A stretch of 64,000 nt of DNA from Ctena decussata (Eukaryota > Mollusca > Bivalvia > Lucinida > Lucinidae), in NCBI GenBank assembly GCA_963989385.1, contig OZ022506.1:7958841-8022840 (forward strand), in the 5' to 3' direction. Below are positions 1 through 10,923 of the stretch, in pieces. Within the stretch, counting starts at the first letter, position 1; every line of letters begins with the position of its first letter. The translations under genes were made by a program, and so were the position numbers. The notes beneath the pieces are model-generated. The model searched no databases and was not told where the DNA came from. It worked only from the letters and a program-made list of their open reading frames with translations.

Positions 1-315
1 CTCCCTAGTATGAAAATGATGGAAACATGAAGCTGTATTCATACACCTATATTAATGTGTTTATACCTCGCTTTTGTGTCACGTAAATGTCTACCTCAAG
101 GCCTGACGCTGCATTTATCAAAATAGTTATTGTTAGTTTCAAATCTCTGCATTCCCTGAGACAGTTTCCTTAGAAACTGCAAGGAAACTACCGTAGTAAA
201 CTGGCCAAAGCTACTGCATCGCGCTATTGAACGCCCTACGCAGGTTGCCTAGGTATTGAAAATTGCACATGACCTGATCAGACAGTGCACCCTGATAAAC
301 AGTTAACCCTGATGG
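1..315. other. Unassigned DNA
   Basis: I see no open frame, RNA gene or recognisable repeat here. It is ordinary AT-rich non-coding sequence leading into the motif-rich block that follows. Confidence 0.4.
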
Positions 316-317
316 AA

Positions 318-830
318 AGCAGGCATTTTCTACAACCGATTTAAGTCATGGCCAGAACATATGCGCTGACCAGAATGCATGTGCGAGTCGATATTTCCAT
401 ATACTGAATGCGCATGCGCTGGCCAGACTGTATGTTATTTGTCGACAACCAAAGACTGCGCATGCGTTGACCGTATAGCGCATGCGCGGGTGCATGCACT
501 TTTTAAGTCATAGCCTGAACAAACTATTATACGCTGGCCAGGATGCGTGCAATGTCTAAAAAAAAGTTATTAAACATTTTCTACAGTCGATTTCAGTCAT
601 GGCCTACACAAATTCCGCATGTGCTGACCAGACTGCATGTGCAGTCCGAACTGCGCATACGCTAAATAGACTGCGCATGCTCTGGCTAGATTCATGTCGC
701 TTATCTACAGCTACAGACTGCGCGTGCGTTGACCATTCTACGCCTGCGCGGCCTGCATGGTACATTTTCATTAGTATATTCATTCGCTCATGCAGACTTA
801 CTGACGCACGCAGCGTTGAAGCGCTTTAAC
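318..830. repeat. GCATGCGC-rich degenerate tandem duplication
   Basis: The block is crowded with variants of TGCGCATGCG and of GCTGGCCAGACTG. A longer phrase, roughly 'cattttctac..cgattt.agtcatggcc', occurs at about 331 and again at about 577, so the region looks like two diverged copies of a unit near 246 bp. The open frame at 599-829 falls inside the repeat, is rich in Cys and Ala from the motif, and does not look like a protein. Confidence 0.5.
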
Positions 831-1438
831 GTTGTATCTACGTTAGTTTAACCACATGAGGGCGAATCAAAATTGATTCAAAATTGATTCAAGAAAACCA
901 ACGATGGATTACAGTTGTTTCAGCATTGTTTCAAGACTGAAACTCCTAATACACATACCCCCCTCCCCCCCCCCCCCCCAATCGACAAAGTGAATATTGA
1001 AGTGAACTGAGGCTCACGTATGTTTCGGAGACACCTTGAAACAAAATGCTTAGGAAGTCGTCAACCTATCCTCTTCCACATACGAGTTATCTGGCGATAT
1101 TATCATTGCTGCGCATGTGCACTACTGATTTTTTATCGTGCAGATAATGCAGGGAATTCTAAAATCACTTATAATCTCCAACATCTTGTACTCAGACTTT
1201 ACATGTGAGGTTTAAATTCTGCAAATTCTCAGATTATCTCTCTTTGAATTAAAAATATGGCGTTTTTAAGGCATTATTATTGCTGTACATGTAAGTCTTT
1301 TCCAAAGTTTTTTCAAAAACATTTTTGTTATGTCAGTTGTTTCCTTTTCATGGTAACAAAACTGGAAGGTTTGTTGCGCTCCCACTAACCGTTACGATTT
1401 CCAATTTCTATTGAAATCCCATTGATAGTGGCTTTTAA
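831..1438. other. Unassigned DNA with a C run
   Basis: No supported gene. A C-rich run lies at about 960-980. The small open frame at 1020-1208 has no domain or codon signal that I can recognise. Confidence 0.4.
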
Positions 1439-1449
1439 AACAGTCTTTG

Positions 1450-1624
1450 AAAATAGGATGGATGACTTGTGATTTTACTTCCTTTTCAACAGTATTTCAG
1501 TTATATCAGGACAATGGGAGGATGATAATGAAAGGCTGTGTGCAATGGAACCCCGAGCCGGGATCGAACCCAGTCCGCTAGTTCAGTAGGCCAGCGCTTA
1601 ACCCACTGAGCTACCGGGGCTCCT
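1450..1624 (-). mobile_element. tRNA-derived SINE, family A, with 11-bp target duplication
   Basis: Read on the minus strand, the element starts with a tRNA-like head (about 1624 to 1549) carrying an A box like TAGCTCAGTGGGTTAAGC and a B box GGTTCGATCC. A body follows (CCATTGCACACAGCC..TTTCATTATCATCC..CTGATAT), then an ATCC-type tail. AACAGTCTTTG flanks both ends, at 1439-1449 and 1625-1635, which fits a target-site duplication made by LINE machinery. Other family A copies are at 2367, 2876, 26118, 33622 and 38039. Confidence 0.82.
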
Positions 1625-1635
1625 AACAGTCTTTG

Positions 1636-2354
1636 TGAAGGAATCACAGTTCCCTGAGTTGTGGTTCAAATGGTGTCAATTTTCGATTTCTTGGCAGCTC
1701 TAGTGAAAGTTCGTAACTCCAGCAGTTGTCATGGCAACAAATGGATATTCATGTGTAATATATGACACACAGTATATTAACACATACGGGTGTGTTTCAA
1801 GCAGTGATAGGGTTGAGTTAAATGTTGGGACACCAAATATCGATTTTACGTATTTATTTCAAAAGTTTACCATCCGCCATTTATCGCTACAGTGCAAACC
1901 CTGATAAGACCGCTTCTACAAACTGGGTACAAACTGATGTTTTAGGGTATTACGACACACTTCGAACATGCAGGTTAGCTGGTGCATCTTCGCAGTGTGT
2001 CCGTATTTTCTCGTAAACTTCCAATGCCGTTCTGGCCCATTTCTGGCCCGAATTAAACCAGCCGTTGTTGAAAAGGACCGTCAATGCCTTTTATAGTAAA
2101 ACAAATTGGCTACATTGTAGGTAGCCCCGCCCCTCCCCCCCCCCCCCACCCACGAATCCCCGAAAAAAGTTAAGCAAGACCATTATTGAAAATTCTATTG
2201 CAATGAAGTCTCGTGTTGGCCGTTGGCAAAAAGGGAATAAAGCTCTCCGCATGATTCATAGGTCACGGGTTCGATTCACGTGGTTCGATTTCGGTCGAGT
2301 TCAGCATCTGGGTTTTTCTTAATTTATCACCATCTCACTCATTCCCTCATCGGC
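1636..2354. other. Unassigned DNA
   Basis: No gene or repeat could be supported. A C-rich run sits at about 2127-2148. Confidence 0.4.
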
Positions 2355-2366
2355 CCGAAGCGTGCG

Positions 2367-2566
2367 GGCGGAGCCTCGGTAGCTCAGTGGGTTAAGCGTT
2401 GGCCTACTGATCTCGCGGACCGAGTTCGAGTCCCGATTGAGGCGAAAATCTTTCCTACCGTAAACGGGGTTCCATTGCACACGGCCTTTCATTATCATCC
2501 TCACATCGTCCTGATATGACTGAAATACTGTTGAAAAGGACGTAAAAGCGCAAGTCATCCATCCAT
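2367..2566 (+). mobile_element. tRNA-derived SINE, family A, with 12-bp target duplication
   Basis: A full-length plus-strand copy. The tRNA-like head begins with GGCGGAGCCTCGGTAGCTCA and has a B box around GAGTTCGAGTCCC. The shared family body follows, and the tail is a short ATCC run. CCGAAGCGTGCG is present on both sides (2355-2366 and 2567-2578). The intact duplication and body suggest a fairly young insertion. Open frames crossing it on both strands are by-products. Confidence 0.85.
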
Positions 2567-2599
2567 CCGAAGCGTGCGCATGACCGAGTCATTCGTGCC

Positions 2600-2720
2600 T
2601 TCGAATTCGGATAACAGGGCCACACGTTCGAATCTAAACGTTCCTTCTTCATTGCACTCTGCCTTCGTCTTGAAATGACTGAAAAACTGATACAAAGGGT
2701 GTCAACCCGCCTGCGGAGTA
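2600..2720 (+). repeat. Degenerate SINE remnant
   Basis: A B-box-like CACGTTCGAATC is followed by text resembling the family A body (CATTGCACTCTGCC.., TGAAATGACTGAAAA). No tail or duplication is visible. It is likely an old, truncated copy directly downstream of the intact one. Confidence 0.5.
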
Positions 2721-2875
2721 CTGAAAAAAAAGCATTAAGAAGTGCTGGAAAGATTCGAATTGTACAAACCCAGACCGACCTGTACATATGTGCAGTCAGG
2801 ATCAGAGCTTTACAATATTTGCCAGTCACCAATCATATTTTTCTAGAAGCATCTTTAATTTGCTCGACCCGGTAT

Positions 2876-3048
2876 CACACTCGACCTGGTCATCTAGCGG
2901 TCCCGGGTTCGAATCTGGCTGGAAGCGGGATTCTGTCCAACCGTAAACGGATTCCTTTGCAAACAGCTTTTCGTGGTCATCCTCTCATCGTTCTGATACG
3001 AGTCGAATAAGTTAAAAAAAAGTTAAATCATGTCATTCATCCAGCATT
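2876..3048 (+). repeat. Diverged SINE, family A-like
   Basis: Carries a B box (GGGTTCGAATCTG) and the family phrase CCGTAAACGGATTCC, then a diverged body ending near CATTCATCCAGC. The head is incomplete and no duplication was found. Confidence 0.55.
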
Positions 3049-3063
3049 GGATTTCAGGGTAAA

Positions 3064-3168
3064 TCCTAGTAGTAGTATTTCAATTCTCATATCGACGCCC
3101 CCCCCCCCTCCCCCCCCCAGTGGAACGAATCCACAGCCGCAGTAACGGGGCGCCGATCTTCCATCCAT
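3064..3168 (-). repeat. Short retroposon-like element with ACT tail
   Basis: Read on the minus strand it contains GGCGCCCCGTTACTGCGGCT and ends in GAATTGAAATACTACTACTA. The same unit, 97 bp long, is at 10924-11020, where it has a clear target duplication; a truncated relative is near 10036. This copy is interrupted by C-rich runs at about 3097-3119. Confidence 0.6.
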
Positions 3169-3232
3169 ATAAATATGTCCCAGTATTTAGAGTAAGGATT
3201 GATACTAGATAATCCCGTAAATTTGACAGAAT

Positions 3233-3460
3233 TGAGCCGCGCCATCACACAAACTGAGTAGAAAATGCGCCAAGCGAAGATTCAGATCAGCCGCGGAATC
3301 CGTCCAGTCTGATCAGAGTCTTCACTGTCGGCACTGAGATAGCTTTGACACTTAGCTACCGTTAAAGTTCACAGCGAAATCTCTGATCAGACTGGACTGT
3401 TGCTTAGGCTGATCTGAGTCTTCCCTTGGCTAACATGCCTTTTTCTCGTGTCGCGGCTGC
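3233..3460. mobile_element. 240-bp palindromic MITE (TGAGCC family), diverged copy
   Basis: Starts with TTGAGCCGCG and ends with CTCGTGTCGCGGCT. Inside are the family blocks CAGATCAGCC, CAGTCTGATCAGAGTCTTC, a central TAGCTACC and their complements. The element is close to one long palindrome, so strand is undefined. It is non-coding and more diverged than most of the other 15 copies. Confidence 0.75.
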
Positions 3461-3569
3461 CTGACAATTATTTTCCGTTACACAATGGGGCTCCATTCGG
3501 GGAAATGTGTCCGTTATGAATTGGGGTTCTCTTCGGGGAACTGTGAATATGTCCTGTCCTGGATAAACT

Positions 3570-3860
3570 TGGAGCCTTGGTTGGTTGTTTGTTTTGGGTT
3601 TAATTGCTCTTTGAGATAGTATTTCAGTCTAAATCAAGCCGTCTCGATAAAGAAGAAAGGAGGCAGGAGAAAGAACATGAAAAGAGATGTGGTAGATGAG
3701 CGAAAAACTATCGAAACAGCCCCCACCCGCACCTACTGCAAACTGCATGCACAGTAGGCCCTTGTCCTACTATTTATCCAAATCAGTAGGACGCTCCTGC
3801 ACTGAGAGTTATCTAGCACCATCGCCTAACCACATCACCTCTCAGTGGCAGCAGGTTGAT
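3570..3860 (-). repeat. SINE-like repeat, family C, degraded head
   Basis: Shares CCCCCACCCGCACCTACTGCA, the CAGTAGGNCCTTGNCCTAC block and GAGATAGTATTTCAGTCT with the better copy at 4975-5290. The tRNA-like end, near 3800-3860, is not recognisable. Confidence 0.6.
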
Positions 3861-3993
3861 GGTAAGTGATTGCCACGGTCATTGCAGTTACCCAACGTCG
3901 TCGGCGGTGCCAGCTTCACCAAACCGGCAAAGCTGTACATGTTCAAGTTTTACACAACATACGTGAAGAAGCGTACCTGATATGCTTTCAGGG

Positions 3994-4110
3994 ACTGCCC
4001 AGCGGGCACATGACGTTGATATGGCGTCATACTGACGTCGATACGATGTCATGACGTCGTATCCACGTCAGTACGACGTCATTTCAACGTCATGTGCCTG
4101 CTGGGTGTGG
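3994..4110. repeat. Palindromic element, CCCAGCRGGCACA type
   Basis: CCCAGCGGGCACATGACGTT and AACGTCATGTGCCTGCTGGG bracket an interior made of GACGTC variants. The whole is a near-palindrome of about 113 bp. Related elements with a GTTGATTCAA interior are at 4695, 18999, 24806, 40446 and, interrupted, at 46729. Confidence 0.75.
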
Positions 4111-4207
4111 TCTCCTTAAACAAGCACGACTTAACAAACAACGGTTTGGGGTTATCTTTTATCTATTTATTTATGTGTTTATTTATTTGAGTTGTTGTTG
4201 ATGATGT

Positions 4208-4471
4208 TTTGTTGCTTTACGTCCACGGTAAACAGCTACGGTCATATCGGGACGGTCTGTTAACCTAACCACACTATTTCTGGGCAGGCTTAGACCTCCT
4301 AATATAAGTGGTTAACCAGTACTAAGTGCACATACTTTCGCCAGTAACTGGCAATTGTTCTTCTTGAATCAGCGGAAGAAGGAACGAAAGTGTGTGGCAA
4401 GACCGGGTATCGAACCCGGAACCTCTGACTCTTGAGTCAGACGCGCTACCGAATGCGCTACACGGCTTGCC
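4208..4471 (-). mobile_element. tRNA-derived SINE, family B
   Basis: On the minus strand the head (about 4471 to 4400) has an A box near TAGCGCATTCGGTAGCGCG, an anticodon-like loop CTCAAGA and a B box GGTTCGATACCCGG. The body contains the complement of CGGGACGGTC and of GGGCAGGCTTAGACCTCCTA. The same body is at 61576-61876 with a clean target duplication. The cloverleaf-like head belongs to the SINE and is not a free tRNA gene. Confidence 0.75.
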
Positions 4472-4760
4472 CTTTGCACCATTGGCCAAATGGACTGTGA
4501 TCAGTCAGCCATCCAGCATGCACACCACATTGAATCAGCGTTGATTCAACGTCGTGATGTCGAAGTATGTTGCCCGACCGGGTATCGAACCCGGGACCTC
4601 TGGCCTTTGAGTCAGACGCGCTATCGACTGCGCTTCGCGACCTGCCCCTTGCCCCCATTGGCCAGATTAATACAAATGAAAGGACTGTGATCAGTCAGCC
4701 ATCCAGCATGCACACCACATTGAATCAACATTGAATCAACTTTGAATCAACGTCGTAACG
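4401..4760. repeat. Tandem duplication of SINE head plus palindrome arm
   Basis: A segment of about 175-190 bp occurs twice. GACCGGGTATCGAACCCGG is at 4401 and 4576; GACTGTGATCAGTCAGCC is at 4493 and 4683. Each unit joins a family B SINE head to the left arm of a palindromic element (CCAGCATGCACACCACATTG). The second unit holds about 15 extra bases before the palindrome. The second head reads CTCAAAG in its loop. Confidence 0.75.
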
Positions 4761-4815
4761 TAGAATAAACGTCATGACGTTGAATCAATGTTGATTCAAT
4801 GTTGTGTGCCTAGTT
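4695..4815. repeat. Palindromic element, GTTGATTCAA type
   Basis: Runs from CCAGCATGCACACCACATTG to CAATGTTGTGTGCCTAGTTGG, with alternating GAATCAAC and GTTGATTC blocks and a central CGTCATGACG. It is the complete copy; only its left arm is present at 4504-4565. Confidence 0.7.
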
Positions 4816-4974
4816 GGATTCATGATCTAATTTCTATTTATATGATGCGGATAATGAGTATGCAATGCCTGAAGGCAACTTTACTTTTTTTTTCGTGACT
4901 CGACAATAATGTAACACAGTTGAAACACGTTTGCACCTGCGCACTGGGAGTCATTTGATGATAAATATAAATTG

Positions 4975-5290
4975 ACTGATTGGTTGGTTTGGGTTTGAGA
5001 CAGTATTTCAGTCTTTCCGAGAGAGAGAGAAAGGGGAGAAATGATAAATGAGAGAAAATGTCCAAACAACCCCCACCCGCACCTACTGCAAGCACAGTAG
5101 GTCCTTGCCCTACAATGTTCCAAACCAGCAGGACGCCCCGGCACTGGAAGTTACACGAAGCAACATCGCATCGAAGGGCTCTATGCACTAAAACGCCTTG
5201 TAGGCTCGGACAAAATCTTGCCTCCGGCGAGACTCGAACACGCAACCCCGTAGTCTGGAGAGCTAACCACTCGGTCGCTGCATGACAAGT
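4975..5290 (-). mobile_element. tRNA-derived SINE, family C
   Basis: On the minus strand the head has an A box GACCGAGTGGTTAGCTC and a B box GTGTTCGAGTCTCG, giving a Ser/Leu-like tRNA start near 5290. The body carries the complement of CCCCCACCCGCACCTACTGC, and the tail end has AACCAACCAATCAGTC. No target duplication was established. Long open frames on both strands here are chance. Confidence 0.7.
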
Positions 5291-6132
5291 ATGCGAACTA
5301 CGCATTTCTAGGCCAGCATGTGGACATAACCATGTGTATTCTGGATCAGTTTAGGGGAATCAATGAAGACACCACACTTTAGCAGACTGATCTTGGTGTG
5401 CACATTTTACAGTGAAGAACCTGGTCCTAACGGCATGGTCTGATCCAGGCCTGCAAAGTTTGTTATTTTCCTAACAAAGGTTCATCCCGTTTCTTTGCTC
5501 TAAGAGGTTATAGTGTGCCAATATTTAGAGTTGCTATTGATCACAGCACCCGTTATTATTGTTGAATTCTGTATGAAAAGAAACGAGGAAAAAATAAAAA
5601 TAACAAAAATATATTTTATCGCAACTTCTGGAAATACCGCACCCAAGGTCCCAAAAGGAAATATCCTCACCCCCGCTTCCCCCATCCAAGAAAGACAAAC
5701 AAGACCTTTTTTTTTCATTCCATTGGCAAAACACTTTAAAACAACACCATCTGTGTGCTCCATTTAAGGTCCCAATATTTAGAGTAAAATTGACCGGCTA
5801 ACACAAGAGGCCAATAAACAATAATTCATGAGACTTCGACGGTATCTGTGCACCAATATCGATAGTGTAAGATATTGGAACACCTTAACGACTTCACCCT
5901 AAAAATTAGAGCAAATGGGGTAGGAGCGGGGCAAAGACGCAGTTGTCAGTTTAGTGACATAAACGTACAGTTTTTTTTAAGTTTATCGATGGACGGTTCG
6001 ATTGTGAGACTCTTAATTTGGATAGTGATAGTGTTTTGGAAATTTGGATGTAAATACAATGCAGGAGTCTATTCCATATACATCTTCACTACCTTCCCAA
6101 CTTTCTGATTTAAAATTTAACTCGTTGATGCC
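5291..6132. other. Unassigned DNA upstream of the LINE
   Basis: No gene is supported. CAATATTTAGAGT occurs at about 5519 and 5772, the only internal repetition seen. The reading frames here are not continuous with the LINE coding frame and lie outside its target duplication. Confidence 0.4.
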
Positions 6133-6143
6133 TAGCGTCCCAT

Positions 6144-8873
6144 TACACACAAAAGAGCGCAAGCAATGAAGACGCCTCACAGCAGATGTCTCTGGGCAGA
6201 TGTAAATACTGAGGATAGTATTAATAATTTTTGCAGTAAAGTGTCAAAGATTCTTGTGTCTGCCGCGGAGGGGAGTGGCATGATTTCAACAAAAAACGTC
6301 CCACGGGAAAGTACAAGAAGACAAAAAATGAAACCCTGGTTTAACAATGAGAGCAGAGAGAAAAGACAAAATTATCTTAAATCAAAGCATAAATTTAGGA
6401 GAATCAAATCTCAGAGAAATTATGATGATATGGTTGCTTGTAGTAAAATTTACAAGAAGCAAATTAACAAACAATTTAGAGAGTACCATAATAGTATTTC
6501 AAATAAGCTAAGAAGTTTAAGGCATACAGACCCTAAATCTTACTGGAATATGTTGAATAAATTTTCTGGGGAAAGAAAAGAAGTATTGAAAAAAGTTTCA
6601 ACAGAAGTTTTTTATGAACATTTTAGCAAACTCAACACAAATAATCCTGAGGGTGACCTAGCTGAATTTGATCTACAAAAAGTTTCAGATTCCAATACTG
6701 AGTTAAAAAGCCCTATAACAATAGCAGAAATTTCTAAAATAATTTCTACTTTAAAAAATCAGAAAGCTTGCTCAGCAGAAGATTATATTTTAAATGAATA
6801 TATCAAATACTCAAAAGATTCTCTTCTTCCAATTTATTGCAATTTCTTTAACCTAATTTTGCAAAATGGTATTGTCCCAGATGCATGGTGCAAAGGCTAT
6901 ATATTACCGATTTATAAAAATAAAGGAGACCAGCAAAATGCAGATAATTACAGAGGAATAACCATTTTAAGTTGTTTTGGAAAACTATTTACCAGTAATT
7001 TAAATCATAGAATTAATATATTTTTAGAAAAATCAGGTATCTTATCGGAAGAGCAGGCTGGTTTTCGTAAAAATTACGGAACAACAGATCATATTTTTTC
7101 CCTTAAAATGTTGGTTGATTTATATCTGTTTAAAAAACAACATCTTTACTGTGCATTCATTGACTATAAAAAAAGCCTTCGATTCTGTTAATCGAACAGC
7201 ATTGTGGCATAAACTAATACAAAATAATATTGATGGAAACGTCTTTCGTGTTATTCATAATATGTATCAAAAAGCAAAATCATGGCTGGCAACAACATTT
7301 CAAACTTTTTCAGCAGCTCAGTTGGTGTCCGACAAGGAGAGAATTTATCCCCAATATTGTTTTCTTTATTTCTAAATGACCTTACTCAGTTTATGTCTAA
7401 ACACTACGAAGGCCTAAACCTACTTACTGATGAAATTCATTCTGTATTTGATAATGAAGATATTGAGGTATATTTTAAATTGTATTTACTTCTTTATGCG
7501 GATGATACTGTTATTTTTTCAGAGACAGCAACTGACTTACAAAAGGCTCTTGATGCAATGCAAAACTATTGTAACACTTGGCAGCTTAATATTAACACAT
7601 CAAAAACTAAAATTGTTATATTTTCAAAAGGTAAGCTGAGAAATAAGCCAGTTTTCACGTTAAATGATGACCATCTTGATGTTGTTGATGATTTCGATTA
7701 TCTTGGTGTCAGATTCAATTTCAATGGAAACTTTGCCAAAAATAAGAAACGCTTGATTGACCAAGCAAGAAAGGCTATGTTTTCTCTAATGAAGAAATCA
7801 AGAAAGCTATGTTTGCCTTTTGATATTCAAGTACATTTGTTTGATAGTATGATTGTTCCTATACTGTTGTATGGTTCAGAGGTGTGGGGTTGTGAAAATG
7901 TTGACATTATCAACAGATTCCAATTGAAATTTTGTAAAATGTTACTTGGTTTAAAAATGTCAACTCCTAGTGTTATGATTTATGGTGAACTTGGTATCAC
8001 ACCCCTGAACTTAAGCATACAGAGTAGGATTCTGAACTTCTGGGCAAGAAATATCAATGGCAAACAAGAAAAGATCAGTGTATTACTTTATAAACTTGTG
8101 TACGAGTTGCATAAGAGGGACATCTTTCACTCCCCATGGATTATGTATGTTGAGAACACCCTAAATAGGTTAGGAATATCAAATTACTGGCTTTCACAAT
8201 CCGTTAGTAATTTAGATTCTTTCAAACGCAAGGTTAAGACTGTTATTCATGATAATTTTATTCAAACGTGGAATAGTAATGTCTTTGAGTCATCAAAATG
8301 TACTAACTATCGAATTTATAAGAACTCATTAAAGTTTGAATCATATCTAAACATATTGCCAATAAATCTTTCTACTATAATGTGTAAATTTCGGTGTTCA
8401 CATCATAAACTTCCCATTGAGAAAGGTCGCTTTTTGGGTATTGACAGAAATCAACGTTTTTGCAATTTATGTAATTCAAATGAAATAGGCGATGAATATC
8501 ATTACGTGTTTCAGTGTGGCTCCTTCTCTGCGGACAGACACAGGTACCTTTCACCGTATTATCATCAAACACCTAGTACATATAAGTACGAGTCACTCAT
8601 GACCTCAACTGATACTGATACTTTGACAAGATTTGCATTGTTTCTGAAAAGCATAATGTCAAAATTTTCCTGATGTGTTTAGAATGTCATCTGCCTTGTA
8701 GCAGTACCTATTCATTCTAGTTAACATTTTAATGTTTGTGTATTTTTTATATTTTTTCTTCATTTTGTCTCACCATGTTTATATGTATTTTTGAAGTTCT
8801 AGTCAGCTCTGATGCCTGTATGGGCCTAGAGTAATAATAAATCTTGAAATCTTGAAATCTTGAAATCTTGATC
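6144..8873 (+). mobile_element. 5'-truncated LINE with target duplication
   Basis: The insertion starts near 6144 and ends in four or so copies of CTTGAAAT (about 8841-8873), just after an AATAAA-like signal. TAGCGTCCCAT (6133-6143) and TAGCGTCGCAT (8875-8885) flank it, an 11-bp target duplication with one mismatch. Only the C-terminal part of ORF2 is present: linker, reverse transcriptase and a Cys/His tail. The apurinic endonuclease half is missing, as expected from incomplete reverse transcription. A short-repeat tail instead of plain poly(A) fits the jockey/CR1/I group, but the clade is not resolved. Confidence 0.85.
6166..8673 (+). pseudogene. LINE ORF2 C-terminal half (reverse transcriptase), two frameshifts
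   Basis: Three overlapping frames join into one reverse transcriptase. The first (6166-7191, 341 codons) has a basic linker and RT blocks around NYRGITILSCFGKLF and EEQAGFRKNYGTTDHIF. An extra A in an A run near 7170 breaks the catalytic block FIDYKKAFDS into a second frame (7115-7375). A one-base loss near 7285 returns to the first frame just before GVRQGENLSPILFSLF. The third piece (7282-8673, 463 codons) has the active-site LLYADDTVIF, with YADD at about 7495-7506, the thumb, and a C-terminal FCNLCNSNEIGDEYHYVFQC zinc-knuckle-like motif. The start ATG at 6166 is only the first Met after truncation. It encodes no active enzyme as it stands. Confidence 0.85.
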
Positions 8874-8885
8874 TTAGCGTCGCAT

Positions 8886-9314
8886 CAGGGCGAACACATT
8901 TTGCATTCAACATAGAAAATTCGAGAGAGTAAACGTCAAATTAAGCACTCCTGATGTTGGAAATGGACCCGCCCGTCTGTAAGGTAGAGGAGTACCCTAG
9001 GCACTAACGAGTCCACTCCGTAGCCTCTCATCTTTCTGTAAAACAAAGCCATTTTTTGTTTTTACTACCGATTTTTTCTGCTATCATAAAGTCTCTGAAC
9101 GGACTGCGCATATGCAGAGCTAGGCTTAACATGCCGTGTTCGTGTATACCGTTAGACCGACTTTCCTCGACACGGCGCAGATTTAAACTCTGATTGCGCA
9201 CTTCCGCACTGGGAACACTCGGCGCCAGGTGTGTGTAACTATGGTTACGTTCCTCTGGGCCACTTGGGTAACGTCGTTACGAGAATTGAAACAGAACAGA
9301 AAAGAAATTTTCCC
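8886..9314. other. Unassigned DNA
   Basis: I see no gene or repeat here. Confidence 0.4.
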
Positions 9315-9466
9315 CAGGGCGGATATGATGCTCTCGTGGCTGTTAGCCCTGATGGACTATCCGTGACGATAAATCGAAGAAACAACAACACAGGGCGGAT
9401 ATGATGCTCTCGTGGCTGTTAGCCCTGATGGACTATCCGTGACGATAAATCGAGGAAACAACAACA
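9315..9466. repeat. 76-bp tandem duplication
   Basis: Two nearly identical units begin with CAGGGCGGATATGATGCTCT at 9315 and 9391 and end in a CAACAACA stretch. They differ at about one position, so the duplication is recent. The unit resembles the 3' body and tail of a SINE. Confidence 0.85.
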
Positions 9467-9629
9467 CTGGGAAATTAATATGACATACATACTCACAGAC
9501 CAGCCTGTGCCCCCACCCAATCCTCATTCCCCGCCCCACGCCCCCTCCCTCCTCAAAAAAGAAAATTAAATAAAAATGGGCATAGATGCAGTCTGCCAAT
9601 CTAGTGTCAAATGAATGTCATAAACCAAA
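9467..9629. other. Unassigned DNA
   Basis: C-rich stretch (about 9510-9555) and AT-rich sequence without a recognisable feature. Confidence 0.35.
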
Positions 9630-10035
9630 GGAAGTGTCTCCGGGTACGGTACCGTATCCCTTGACCTTGGGTCTCCAGGTACGGAACCGTACCCCGAGAT
9701 TCGGGGTCTCCAGGTACGGAACCGTACCTGGAGACAGTCCTATGAGGATTGGCTCCGGGTACGGCAGTAAGTTTTCAATATTGTGCATTAAGTAATTTTA
9801 CCCATTTAATATATAGTCAATCCGTTAATAGAATTACTCCTTGTAAAAATTTCATTAAGTCGCCATCTTGCTAGGAAAAATAATTAATGAATAATGTGGT
9901 CAAAACAATGCTTTTTTTTTTGGCATAAGAAATAACACGACGGGTTCGCGCTAACACCAATAATTGTTGTTTTTCACACCTGTTTTGTCCAAATTAATAA
10001 TAAAATACAACAATGAGTAACAGTTTTTATTCAAT

Positions 10036-10091
10036 GGACGGACGAACGGCGCCCCAGTATTGCGGCTATGGATACGTTCCGCTGAGGTGAA
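10036..10091 (+). repeat. Truncated short retroposon
   Basis: GGACGGACGAACGGCGCCCC and TGCGGCTATGGATACGTTCC match the 5' half of the unit at 10924-11020, in the opposite orientation. ATTCAAT flanks it at 10029-10035 and 10092-10098, a possible short target duplication. Confidence 0.5.
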
Positions 10092-10923
10092 ATTCAATCA
10101 ATTATATGGCTTTCTGTAATGTTAGTGATTTTTTTTGAAGGGGTGAGGGGAAGGCGGGGGCAGCTAATACCAAATTTACAAAGACGCTCGTAATTACCGT
10201 AAATCCCTTCAAGTTGTGTGTCAGGGATTGTTAATTTGTCAGTGCATATACATGAAGTCATACGGTACATTTTCAGTGGCATTTAAAAATACTCATGATA
10301 CATCTGGGCTGAGTATTTATAATTTGATGCGAGTTGACTTTTGGCAAGCTTATGATATGGGACGCGTTGACTGGTGGTAAGTTTTAAAAAAAATTGGGGC
10401 GAATTGTCCTGGTCCGAGATTTTGTGGGGCGAGTTGTCTTTGGTCCGAGCTGTCCTGATTCCCACAATGCGATATCTGTTAAAAAAGCGATAATACCTTC
10501 ATAAGCACACAAATAAATACATATAATAATGAATACTCAATGTTATTTCGATTAAGTTGTGCAACAACACTTGGAGAACTTCACTTGACTTGTTTGACGA
10601 AGGGCATATTTAAGAACGCTGCATGCGTTTTTTAGGCGTCTGTTTTTGGTCTACATTGCTTATCACAGAAATATTAAAAGATGGATACTTTTTTAAAATA
10701 AGTGTAATTGTCTATTTGTGCAGATTATAATAAGATGATAGTTGTTTGCACTCTTCAGAAGTCATTTTCTGCGTGCAATTAGCGGGCGATCAAATAATAC
10801 ACATCGGCCGTGTTTTTCGCAGTTTATGTACATCAGTCAAAATAACGCGAATGTCGGACTTGAAGGTTATAATTTTCCTTAGCAAGATGACGACTCAATG
10901 AATTTTTTACAAGGAGTAATTTT

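Noticed and set aside
1549..1622. tRNA gene
   Set aside because: The cloverleaf-like sequence continues into a SINE body with tail and target duplication; the same holds for 2369, 4400, 4576, 5215, 48076 and 61800.
2455..2832. 125-codon minus-strand frame
   Set aside because: Spans SINE A and its degenerate neighbour; the opposite strand is also open and neither has a domain.
4838..5305. 155-codon minus-strand frame
   Set aside because: Overlaps a family C SINE and its low-complexity GAGA stretch; no domain.
5875..6108. Upstream ORF1 or endonuclease part of the LINE
   Set aside because: Lies outside the inferred target duplication at 6133-6143, and I could not match it to endonuclease motifs.
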